A stretch of DNA of 19,698 nt from JBEKSX01 sp049516635 (GTDB lineage: Bacteria > Bacteroidota > Ignavibacteria > Tepidaquicellales > OLB5): the NCBI GenBank assembly GCA_049516635.1, contig JBEKSX010000055.1, forward strand, positions 1 to 19,698. Reading direction: 5' to 3'. The number at the start of each line of letters is the position of its first letter. The stretch's first letter is position 1. Under the pieces are notes generated by a model. That model was not told the DNA's origin. It did no database searches and was given only the letters and a program-made list of their open reading frames with translations. This document shows positions 1 through 6,621 of this stretch, in pieces. Made by a program: the position numbers and the translations under genes.

Positions 1-621
1 AGCATAATTATTCCCGTTCGAGGCGGAATCGATATTTATCCTCAGCACTTTACCGAGCAGTACTGTCCTGTTCTGTGCATAATTATTCGGATCGCCTCCC
101 GAGCCCCCGTCACCCAGAGCAATATATAGGTAGTGATCGGAACCGAATGCTATCTTACCTCCCTTATGATTGGGATAGGGCTGATCCTGAGTTAAAATTA
201 TTAACTCACTGCTCTTGAGAGCGGAATCGGGATTTGATGCGCTTACGGTAAAACGCGAGACTATCGTTCTTAAAGGTAAAGCCGATGTTGTGTAGTCAAC
301 AAAGAAATATTTATTATTCACATAATTCACATGGAAAGCCATACCGAGCAATCCAGTTTCACCTCCGTTCTGTGATACCCTGTCGGATAGATCCAGAAAT
401 ACTTTGGGGGTGGTGACACTCGGCGAATTCGGAAAAACATAAATAACGCCGTTCTGCGTCACAACAAATATCCTGTTGCTTCCGTCATTGGACGGTATCA
501 TTTCGGTCATGTGGCTGAAAGTCAGATTAGGAAAAGCGTTCGTCACACTGTAATCGGCATGGGAACGATTCGCCTGAAACATAAAACAACAGATAAACAG
601 AATAATAAATATTTTTTTCAT
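1..621 (-). CDS. PQQ-dependent sugar (aldose/glucose-sorbosone) dehydrogenase, partial
   Basis: The first 207 codons are visible; the 3' end lies beyond the left edge. The N-terminus (MKKIFIILFICCFMF..., about 22 residues to SHA) is a signal peptide, so the enzyme is exported. The body fits the soluble glucose/sorbosone dehydrogenase beta-propeller family: a GLLGMAFH block, an NHKGGKIAF block (His152 sits at the place of the family's catalytic His), then YLYIALGDGGSGGDP and LLGKVLRINID. Family members oxidise aldoses with PQQ as cofactor, in the periplasm or at the surface. In this lineage such proteins often end in a T9SS sorting domain, but that end is not visible. It starts 12 bp after the stop of the Bax-inhibitor-like gene, so the two are probably cotranscribed. 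The family is clear from the motifs; the sugar substrate cannot be told. A degenerate non-enzymatic propeller remains possible because the PQQ-binding residues further downstream are missing. Confidence 0.85.
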   Translation of the reverse strand, partial: MKKIFIILFICCFMFQANRSHADYSVTNAFPNLTFSHMTEMIPSNDGSNRIFVVTQNGVIYVFPNSPSVTTPKVFLDLSDRVSQNGGETGLLGMAFHVNYVNNKYFFVDYTTSALPLRTIVSRFTVSASNPDSALKSSELIILTQDQPYPNHKGGKIAFGSDHYLYIALGDGGSGGDPNNYAQNRTVLLGKVLRINIDSASNGNNYA

Positions 622-633
622 GATAATTTTAAT

Positions 634-1338
634 TTATTTTCTTCTTCCCATTATCCGCAATAATAACAGGAAGAGGTTTATGAAATCCAGATACAGAGCC
701 AGAGCTCCCATTATAGAAGCTTTACTCCCTTCCTCGGAAGCGCTGTCCACGTTCATGCTCATGTGCTTTATCTTTTGCGTATCATATGCCGCAAGTCCCA
801 CGAATATGAATACGCCTATATATGATATGAGCCAGTCGAGGGAACGTGATGCAACAAACATATTCACCACGGATGCTATTATAATCCCGATAAGTCCCAT
901 GAATAAAAATCCGCCTACCTTTGTCAAATCCATCTTCGTAACGTACCCGAACACGCTTGTTACTCCGAACATTGCCGCCGTGATAAAGAACGTATAAGCT
1001 ATAGAACCTATCTGGTAAACAAGAAATATCACGGATAACGTTACACCGTTCAATGCGGCATAGAAAAGGAATATAAGCGTTGCAAGAACTGCGGGTATCC
1101 GGTTGATCGCAGCGGATAATCCCCACACAAGAGCTAGCTCCATTATCAATAATCCCCAGAAGATGATAGGATAATAAAGCATCATAGTTCTCACTTCCGG
1201 GATCGCCGTTTCGATACCCAACGCAACTATGGCGGTCAACGCCAGGCCCATCGTCATCCAGTTGTATACTTTTAGAACAAAGGAAGCATTCGCTTCCCGG
1301 ACTGCTGTTGTGCTTTGCATTACAGGATATGGCTGCAT
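634..1338 (-). CDS. Bax inhibitor-1 / YccA-YetJ family membrane protein
   Basis: A 234-residue protein with seven predicted transmembrane segments, the usual size for bacterial UPF0005/BI-1 proteins. Family marks are LNGVTLS near residue 97, AYDTQKIK near 185, and a hydrophobic C-terminal segment with ALYLDFINLFLLLLR. Asp186 and Asp218 align with the paired aspartates that gate the pH-sensitive calcium leak in Bacillus YetJ, so the key residues are retained. Known bacterial members are inner-membrane proteins linked to calcium leak or membrane protein quality control; the role here is inferred. The start is well supported: AAGGAG lies 8 nt upstream of ATG 1338. The 5' leader overlaps a 16-bp perfect inverted repeat (1352-1402), a plausible regulatory site. 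The sugar dehydrogenase gene follows 12 bp downstream. Confidence 0.9.
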   Translation of the reverse strand: MQPYPVMQSTTAVREANASFVLKVYNWMTMGLALTAIVALGIETAIPEVRTMMLYYPIIFWGLLIMELALVWGLSAAINRIPAVLATLIFLFYAALNGVTLSVIFLVYQIGSIAYTFFITAAMFGVTSVFGYVTKMDLTKVGGFLFMGLIGIIIASVVNMFVASRSLDWLISYIGVFIFVGLAAYDTQKIKHMSMNVDSASEEGSKASIMGALALYLDFINLFLLLLRIMGRRK

Positions 1339-1351
1339 AATTTTATCTCCT

Positions 1352-1402
1352 TATTTTAAGTTTATTAATCCTTTAATTATAGATGGTAATAAACTTAAAA
1401 TA
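1352..1402. promoter_or_regulatory. 16-bp perfect inverted repeat in divergent promoter region
   Basis: The arm TATTTTAAGTTTATTA (1352-1367) is exactly repeated as its reverse complement at 1387-1402, with a 19-bp spacer. It lies in the 123-bp region between the divergent BI-1-like and deacetylase-like genes. The proximal arm abuts the AAGGAG of the BI-1-like gene. It could be an operator read by a dimeric regulator, or an AU-rich hairpin in the leader of the minus-strand transcript. No known operator consensus was recognised. Confidence 0.5.
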
Positions 1403-1461
1403 TAAATATTTTTACATAATTCAAATTCTAATTCAACAAAATACATATACTAACGAACCTG

Positions 1462-2748
1462 TTGCATAGACTAAAACCTAATTCGCTGCTTAAATCGTTC
1501 CGCTTCAGGATGATAGTGCTCGTCTTCCTAATCGCAGTATCGGTAGTCTTCATTTACCTGAAATATTATTCAAAGAAGGATAACGGAACGGATAAATATC
1601 CCACACTGACAGATAATTCGGTACTGACAAGACCTCACCTCCGCCTCAGCCCGGAATTTCTCAAAGAAAAGAGCGTAGCCGATATAGATTCGATACTTTC
1701 CAATTTCGGCATAAAAAAGGAGTGGATTACCACCATAACGGGCGCCGAAAAAACGCAAAAGCCGAAAACCGATAAAACGAAGAAGGAAAACATTGCAGTC
1801 TGGTATACAAAATACGTTTCTATTCCGCGGGACGTGAACACGGCGGAGATAAATCTGGACCTTTCCAACTACACCCGTCTTCTCGGCCTGGTACCGGAGG
1901 TCAGCGAAGATATCAGGACCACGGACATTACATTCGATATCACCGATCCAGATGATACTTCATCCGTAAAAGATCAGCGCCCTCTCGCTAAAATATTCAT
2001 AAACCACTCGGATAAGATAACCAGGGACGGCGGGACTTTCGTTATCCTCCTGAATAACATCGGTGATTACAAAAAAGATGAAGTGGATGATGTGCTGAAT
2101 TCAACGAGTGAATTCTCATATATCTTTCCTAGGAATCCCGATGATATAGATGCCCAGAACAAGCTCATACAGTTAAAAAAAGACGTAGTACTTAATGTGA
2201 CCGAAGGAAAGAATGATAACTATGATGCCGACTTCAGAGCGGGTATGGACGTGAAGGAGATAAAGCAGAAGGTCAGGTCATTGAGCATAGACTATCCAGC
2301 CGTTAAAATGGTTTTGCTCACAAGTACCGATGTTCCCGCCGGACAGGACAGAACCTTCTCAGATATTATAAATGAGCTCCAGAGATATTCGTTCAGGGTA
2401 TACACCGATTCTGCTATCACCCGACTTCTCAGCAAGAACGATGAGGATTCGAAAAATAAGATAGATATTATAATTGCTCAAATGAGATCACGGGTATCAG
2501 CGGGAAAGAAACTTATAACTATACTCAACTTATCTTACGATGAATTCAGGTCATTTTATAATGAAGTACTTACATTAAAAAAGCTCGGCTATAAGTTCTA
2601 CACGCTTTCCAGGCTCAATGAGCTCGAGATGGAAAAGCAAAAAAGAGAAATGCAGAAACAGGAACAAACCGGGAAACCGAAGGAAACAAGAAAAGAACAG
2701 CCACCTAAAGTAAAAAAGAATCAACCGAAAAAAAATGCGAAGAAATAA
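1462..2748 (+). CDS. membrane-anchored protein resembling divergent polysaccharide deacetylase (YibQ-like)
   Basis: A 428-residue protein. With the TTG start at 1462 it has a short basic N-terminus (HRLKPNSLLKSFRFR) before one transmembrane helix at about residues 17-33. ATG 1510 is an alternative start that would begin directly at the helix; the basic flank favours TTG, but no ribosome binding site decides it. The region around residues 185-390 has the strand/helix order of the divergent polysaccharide deacetylase family: GGTFVILLNNIGDY, an FSYIFPRNPDD block, VKMVLLTSTDVP, a YTDSAITRLL block, then KKLITILNLSYDEF. The usual metal-binding His/Asp residues of this fold are not evident, so it may be non-catalytic. 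The C-terminus (about 391-428) is a Lys/Glu/Gln-rich disordered tail. It overlaps the next gene by 14 bp, implying translational coupling with the HEAT-cyclophilin protein. The family assignment is moderate; the localisation (membrane anchored, domain outside) is more secure. Confidence 0.6.
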   Translation: MHRLKPNSLLKSFRFRMIVLVFLIAVSVVFIYLKYYSKKDNGTDKYPTLTDNSVLTRPHLRLSPEFLKEKSVADIDSILSNFGIKKEWITTITGAEKTQKPKTDKTKKENIAVWYTKYVSIPRDVNTAEINLDLSNYTRLLGLVPEVSEDIRTTDITFDITDPDDTSSVKDQRPLAKIFINHSDKITRDGGTFVILLNNIGDYKKDEVDDVLNSTSEFSYIFPRNPDDIDAQNKLIQLKKDVVLNVTEGKNDNYDADFRAGMDVKEIKQKVRSLSIDYPAVKMVLLTSTDVPAGQDRTFSDIINELQRYSFRVYTDSAITRLLSKNDEDSKNKIDIIIAQMRSRVSAGKKLITILNLSYDEFRSFYNEVLTLKKLGYKFYTLSRLNELEMEKQKREMQKQEQTGKPKETRKEQPPKVKKNQPKKNAKK

Positions 2749-4855
2749 ATTATATATTATTCTCCTGCTGACGCTTACGATAAGCGTTCCGCTCAGGTCA
2801 CAGCCCTTTTCTGACGATGTGAAGAATATACTGCAGATCCTGGATACACGGGATATCAAAAGGATAGACGATCTCCAAAACTATATGAACCCGCTCGACC
2901 CCCAGCTCGTGAAGCGTTCACTGATAGCGCTCGCAAATATCGCCGATTCAAATTACATTAATTATATAAATACGGTGATGGTCAATTCCACCTGTGCCGA
3001 CTGCAGGAAGACCGCCGCCTTCGCGATGGGACAAATAATGTGCACCAGCTCGGTGAAATATTTAACCATTGCTCTTACAGGTGAAACCGAACCAGCGGTT
3101 ATCGCTGCAATCCTTGAATCACTTGGAAAGACAGGTGATGAAAATGCTCTTCAAACGGTAGTTTCTTATAATTCGGATAACAACATTATCAATGCGGCTA
3201 TCGCATATTCAATAGATAAGTTCGCACGGAGAAATATAAAAAACTCTGATGCAGTTGCAAAAATATCGCAGCTCATTAGTTCAACAGTTGACGTTAACAC
3301 ACTTAGAAATTGTGCAAATGCTCTTTTCAGCATTAATAATAAAGAACTGCTCTCCCCTGTCAAAGATGATATCATGATACTTACGCGTTCCACAGATGCC
3401 GAAACACGAATGAAGGCATTCAGTACGTTGGGAGTGCTGAAGGATACATCCGTAACAGAATATCTTCTCCAATCGCTCAAGATTGAAAAGGATTGGCGTA
3501 TCAGGGTGAATATTCTTTACAGCCTTGTTAAGATGAAGGATGTGCTCGATCTTGCAGATGAAGGATTATGCACCGCACTCTTAAATGCAGCGGATGATGA
3601 AAACGATAATGTCGAGATAACCGCTCTTCAGGTTCTCGGAAGATTATATAGTTCGGCTGACAGCACCAATGCTCAAATTCTGAAAATTGCAGAGAAGCTC
3701 CACTGGTTTATGATCCCATACAGGGCAGTGAACTGGTCCGTGATAGTTGAAGCGATCAAATCATACGCAGGGATATTTAGAGATAAGGTGAAAGACGAAC
3801 TGCTATATTTTTATAAAACAACGGATGATTATGACCTTAAAGCCGCTGTTATTGAATCTTTCGTCAATATGAAAGATGTTTCGGTATATAAGGATATCAG
3901 GAAGGCTATAAGCGCAGACGTACAGAAATTCAATGAAGAGAACGGGATAAGATCAGGCAAAATGATAAGCAATGAGAAATTCGCAAAGCTTTACCGTTCA
4001 TACTGCAATGAGTTATTTTTAACTTTCGAAAAGGCAGATACTTCGGAGTACAATAACATACGGCTTACATTCACGGAATTTTTAGGTTCAAAAGATCTTG
4101 CCTTAGTGAACACTTGTATGAACGCCCTGATGCTCCCCATATTTGAGAAATACCGGCCTGAAACAGCTAATGTTATGATGCTCGAATACTCTGAACTCGA
4201 ATATCCTAAAGACAGGATAATTATGCAAATTTTTGCAGAAGCCTTTGGTGAGCTGAAGGTCAGCGAAGCAAAAAAATTGCTCGAAGAGAACCTGCTTTCG
4301 AAGGATTATGATATTGCGAAAACATCGGCAGATGCATTGCAAAATATAACCGGAAAGAATTATGATGACAGAATAACCGCAAAAAAGTATAGAACCGATT
4401 TTGACTGGAATTATATTGATAGCCTTGCTTACAAGAAAATTGTCCTCATAAGAACAAATCTCGGTGATATAAAAATAGAGCTTTTCCCGGACGAAGCACC
4501 GTTCACCGTACAGAATTTCCTGAAGCTTGCAGAGAAGAAACATTATGACGGAATAATCTTCCACCGCGTGGTTCCCAATTTTGTTATACAGGCAGGTGAC
4601 CCTACCGGGACAGGTTTCGGCGGTCCCGATTACTCTATCAGGACAGAGATATCACCGCTGAAATTTGAAACAGGCACTCTCGGAATGGCATCATCAGGCA
4701 AGGACACCGAAGGAAGCCAGTTCTTCATCACGCATTCCCCCCAGCCCCACCTCGACGGAAAATACACCGTCTTCGGTAAGGTCATCGACGGCATGGACGT
4801 AGTAAACAGAATACAGGTGGGAGATTATATAGAGAGCGTGGAGGTAGGAAAATAA
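2735..4855 (+). CDS. HEAT-repeat protein with C-terminal cyclophilin-type peptidyl-prolyl isomerase domain
   Basis: A 706-residue protein. Residues 1-22 form a hydrophobic N-terminus ending LRSQ, consistent with a signal peptide. About 35-560 consists of paired helices with HEAT-like repeats (for example ADCRKTAAFAMGQIM, TRMKAFSTLGVLKD, VEITALQVLGRL). From about 568 to 704 there is a complete cyclophilin domain: IRTNLGDIKIELFPDEAP, FHRVVPNFVIQAGDP, GSQFFITH and LDGKYTVFGKV. FHR (Arg611) and Gln619 match the catalytic Arg55 and Gln63 of human CypA. The positions of CypA Trp121 and His126 hold His and Tyr, the latter less usual. Cyclophilins speed proline isomerisation during folding, and the HEAT array may bind clients or partners outside the inner membrane. 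The ATG overlaps the preceding gene by 14 bp, so the two are probably made together. The domain call is firm; the substrate is unknown. Confidence 0.9.
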   Translation: MRRNKLYIILLLTLTISVPLRSQPFSDDVKNILQILDTRDIKRIDDLQNYMNPLDPQLVKRSLIALANIADSNYINYINTVMVNSTCADCRKTAAFAMGQIMCTSSVKYLTIALTGETEPAVIAAILESLGKTGDENALQTVVSYNSDNNIINAAIAYSIDKFARRNIKNSDAVAKISQLISSTVDVNTLRNCANALFSINNKELLSPVKDDIMILTRSTDAETRMKAFSTLGVLKDTSVTEYLLQSLKIEKDWRIRVNILYSLVKMKDVLDLADEGLCTALLNAADDENDNVEITALQVLGRLYSSADSTNAQILKIAEKLHWFMIPYRAVNWSVIVEAIKSYAGIFRDKVKDELLYFYKTTDDYDLKAAVIESFVNMKDVSVYKDIRKAISADVQKFNEENGIRSGKMISNEKFAKLYRSYCNELFLTFEKADTSEYNNIRLTFTEFLGSKDLALVNTCMNALMLPIFEKYRPETANVMMLEYSELEYPKDRIIMQIFAEAFGELKVSEAKKLLEENLLSKDYDIAKTSADALQNITGKNYDDRITAKKYRTDFDWNYIDSLAYKKIVLIRTNLGDIKIELFPDEAPFTVQNFLKLAEKKHYDGIIFHRVVPNFVIQAGDPTGTGFGGPDYSIRTEISPLKFETGTLGMASSGKDTEGSQFFITHSPQPHLDGKYTVFGKVIDGMDVVNRIQVGDYIESVEVGK

Positions 4856-4908
4856 AAATCTCCCCTTTACGAAAGTCGAAGACCCGACCTTGCTCGTGGG
4901 GGAGATTT
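4856..4908. repeat. left boundary hairpin of DUF559 cassette
   Basis: The arm AAATCTCCCC (4856-4865) pairs perfectly with GGGGAGATTT (4899-4908) around a 33-nt loop. Within it, CCCCTTTACGAAAG (4862-4875) recurs inverted at 5302-5315 beyond the nuclease remnant. The hairpin begins directly after the stop of the HEAT-cyclophilin gene and could also end its transcript, although no T-run follows. The downstream GAGGGG (about 4911-4916) serves as ribosome binding site for the DUF559 frame, so part of the boundary repeat is used by the gene. Confidence 0.55.
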
Positions 4909-4921
4909 AGAGGGGTTCTAT

Positions 4922-5310
4922 ATGACAGAGTACTACTCAAAACTACAATTAAAAGAAAGAAGAAGAGAACTTCGCCATAAAATGACGAAAGCTGAAACTA
5001 AACTATGGGTACAGATCAGAAGGAAACAAATATCGGAACAAAGATTTTTAAGACAATTTAGTATCGGTCCTTACGTGGTGGATTTCTTTTGTCCTCATTT
5101 GAATTTAGCTGTTGAAATAGACGGTGCTACACATTTAACCGATGAAGAACTTGCTTTTGATAAAAAAGGCAGTATGAATTAGAAATGTTAGGAATAACAT
5201 TTCTAAGATTTAAGAATGAGGAAATATATAAGGATCTAAATGGAGTGCTTGAAAATATTAAGTTGAGAGTAATTGATCTGCTTAAGAACCCCCCTGCCCC
5301 CCTTTCGTAA
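4922..5310 (+). pseudogene. DUF559 / Vsr-like PD-(D/E)XK endonuclease, frameshifted
   Basis: The first frame gives 86 residues and stops at 5182: LKERRRELRHKMTKAETKLWVQIR, then RFLRQFSIGPYVVDFF, then LAVEIDGATH. This is the DUF559 family, related to very-short-patch repair (Vsr) nucleases. Asp54, Glu65 and Asp67 fit the acidic core of the fold. After residue DKK the frame is lost. Reading on in the -1 frame from the A6 run at 5162-5167 gives RQYELEMLGITFLRFKNEE and GVLENIKLRVIDLLK, the missing C-terminal half, ending at TAA 5308-5310. The full protein would be about 129 residues, normal for the family. One missing A in the run explains it: a mutation, an assembly error, or slippage on AAAAAAG. 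Its last codons (NPPAPLS) read into the right boundary repeat. It lies between two convergent genes and is bounded by inverted repeats, as expected for a small inserted cassette. Confidence 0.8.
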
Positions 5311-5317
5311 AGGGGGG
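5293..5317. repeat. right boundary palindrome of DUF559 cassette
   Basis: CCCCCCTTT and AAAGGGGGG flank a 3-nt centre (about 5297-5317), a perfect 9-bp stem preceded by another C-run. CTTTCGTAAAGGGG (5302-5315) is the reverse complement of 4862-4875 at the left boundary. It lies 13 bp from the stop of the convergent exported hypothetical gene, so it may also act as a shared transcription terminator. Confidence 0.6.
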
Positions 5318-5330
5318 ACATGGATGCCCC

Positions 5331-6122
5331 CTACCAATCCGTAAAATAGAACATCCCCATCTGTGATATCTTATGCGGAGCATATTTATCCTTCACAGTC
5401 ACATTAAATCCCGCTGAATACCTGTCCCTATCCACACTGTTTGTAAAATTTTCGAATGCCCGCTCTGTAGGAAATGCATTCAATTTCACGTTAATAATTA
5501 TTTCATTGCCTGTTTGTTTCGCTATCTCATATTTAACCGGACCGGTTATCTTTATCTCAAGCTGGTCTGCATAATCATCCTTAATAATTACCCTGTAACC
5601 GGTCATCGACTGAAGCCGGGTAAGGTGTATCTCGTCAGCGGACATGCTGTATAACGCCTGCAGGATGATCTTCGGCTTCAGATTTTGCCTTACCTGATAA
5701 TTATATTTGTTTCCGTCAAGCAATACCGATATGCTCTCGTCACTGTTTATCAAAACGGAATCCTGAACACCCGGCGGTATGCTTTTACTGCCCTCTGATG
5801 TCGTTATGACCATTTCCCCGTCTGTGATGTTCTTTACCTGATTCTGCCTGTACTGGACGAACTCAAGTGCAGGAGATTCTGAACCCGATTGAACCGGATT
5901 CCCTGTACTGAATCCGTTTTCCTCATCCGTTACTGTTTGTGCGTTATCATTATTTTCATTATCATCCGTTAATGTAATCACATTCTGTTTATCGTTCGTG
6001 CTGAACGTTGTATCAGCCGCTCCGGAGATACCTGTCATATCCGATGAATCAGCTTTATATGGCACACCGAATAAAATGATAAGGATGAATGAAAATAATG
6101 TGTTTTTAATTAAAGTTTTCAT
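5331..6122 (-). CDS. exported hypothetical protein with acidic low-complexity segment
   Basis: A 263-residue protein of unrecognised family. Residues 1-25 are a signal peptide (MKTLIKNTLFSFILIILFGV...). About 26-85 is rich in Asp, Asn, Thr and Ser (TLTDDNENNDNAQTVTDEEN) and probably disordered. From about 88 to 263 the sequence alternates charged and hydrophobic residues as in beta structure (GEMVITTSEGSKSIPPG, DQLEIKITGPVKYEIAK, NEIIINVKLNAFP) and ends in MFYFTDW. There is no sorting domain or lipobox, so it is probably periplasmic. The start at 6122 is supported by AAAGGGG about 8 nt upstream. A perfect 17-bp palindrome at 6184-6200 lies in its upstream region. It converges on the DUF559 cassette, with its stop 13 bp from the boundary palindrome. 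Confidence 0.7.
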   Translation of the reverse strand: MKTLIKNTLFSFILIILFGVPYKADSSDMTGISGAADTTFSTNDKQNVITLTDDNENNDNAQTVTDEENGFSTGNPVQSGSESPALEFVQYRQNQVKNITDGEMVITTSEGSKSIPPGVQDSVLINSDESISVLLDGNKYNYQVRQNLKPKIILQALYSMSADEIHLTRLQSMTGYRVIIKDDYADQLEIKITGPVKYEIAKQTGNEIIINVKLNAFPTERAFENFTNSVDRDRYSAGFNVTVKDKYAPHKISQMGMFYFTDW

Positions 6123-6183
6123 TTCGGAACCCCTTTCTTTAAGTATGTTTGATGCAATTATACCTATCGAAGGAGCTCAATGC

Positions 6184-6200
6184 ATATCATCAGATGATAT
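6184..6200. promoter_or_regulatory. 17-bp perfect palindrome upstream of exported hypothetical gene
   Basis: ATATCATC and GATGATAT (6184-6191 and 6193-6200) flank a single central A. It lies 62-78 bp upstream of the start codon at 6122, a usual distance for an operator. No known regulator consensus was recognised. Confidence 0.35.
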
Positions 6201-6215
6201 TAATTTGTGAGAAGG

Positions 6216-6277
6216 ATTGTGTCATTGCGAGCATAACAGATTGCCCGACTTGTGCGGGTGGCAATCGCTGACACAAT
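6216..6277. repeat. compound hairpin, CATTGCGAG...GCAATC intergenic repeat
   Basis: ATTGTGTCA (6216-6224) pairs with TGACACAAT (6269-6277). Inside it, GATTGCC (6239-6245) pairs with GGCAATC (6260-6266), and CCCG pairs with CGGG. The wording resembles the dispersed CATTGCGAG/GCAATC intergenic repeats found in many bacterial genomes. It spreads over a non-coding spacer and does not sit next to a gene end. Confidence 0.55.
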
Positions 6278-6307
6278 GATGATAGAATGAAACAGGATCG
6301 AGTATTT

Positions 6308-6334
6308 GTCATTCCCGCGCAGGCGTGAATCCAG
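6308..6334 (+). repeat. GTCATTCCCG...GAATCCAG dispersed repeat, copy 1
   Basis: GTCATTCCCGCGCAGGCG followed by TGAATCCAG. The core fits ATTCCC-N8-GGGAAT with one change (GTGAAT), like the dRS3 repeats of Neisseria in form only. Related copies lie at 8426-8473 and, inverted, at 8966-8993. Confidence 0.55.
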
Positions 6335-6340
6335 TATGTT

Positions 6341-6387
6341 GTGTCAGGTCTGTGACCTGACACTGGTCAGGAGTTTCTTCCTGACCA
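6341..6387. repeat. two adjacent perfect hairpins
   Basis: GTGTCAGGTC (6341-6350) pairs with GACCTGACAC (6354-6363) around TGT. Directly abutting it, TGGTCAGGA (6364-6372) pairs with TCCTGACCA (6379-6387). The two share the GTCAGG core. They are followed by weaker stems (GAGTCCT 6427-6433 with AGGACTC 6448-6454). No T-run follows, so they do not look like simple terminators. The rest of the 6123-6621 spacer holds only these repeats and the promoter below. Confidence 0.6.
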
Positions 6388-6568
6388 AATATGCAAAATC
6401 CCCAAAGGATTCGACATGTGAGCAAAGAGTCCTGTCACCCTATCCAAAGGACTCTCCATAGGGGTCCTCCAAACCTCACATAACATTTAAAATCACCATT
6501 TTAACCCCGATTCATAGAAAAATTTCCTTTTGACAATTCTTTTACATTTCATTTACCGACTTGTGACA

Positions 6569-6596
6569 TTGGGATTATTTATGAGAAATATATTTG
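6569..6596 (+). promoter_or_regulatory. Bacteroidota-type promoter (TTG / TAnnTTTG) for the 6622-8366 unit
   Basis: TATATTTG (6589-6596) matches the -7 consensus TAnnTTTG exactly. TTG at 6569-6571 is 17 bp upstream, within the 17-23 bp spacing known for the -33 element in Bacteroidetes. The start codon at 6622 is 25 bp downstream of the -7 box, giving a short leader. Confidence 0.5.
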
Positions 6597-6621
6597 AACA
6601 ATTAATTTAAAGGCTGGAACC

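Noticed and set aside
620..997. Plus-strand frame of 125 codons opposite the BI-1-like gene
   Set aside because: It is antisense to a strongly supported membrane-protein gene and its sequence is explained by that gene's codon pattern.
4103..4564. Minus-strand frame of 153 codons inside the HEAT-cyclophilin gene
   Set aside because: It is fully antisense to a domain-supported gene, Cys- and Phe-rich, with no motif or ribosome binding site.
4856..5317. Complete insertion sequence
   Set aside because: There is no transposase, and the flanking repeats surround only a DUF559 nuclease remnant with no visible target duplication.
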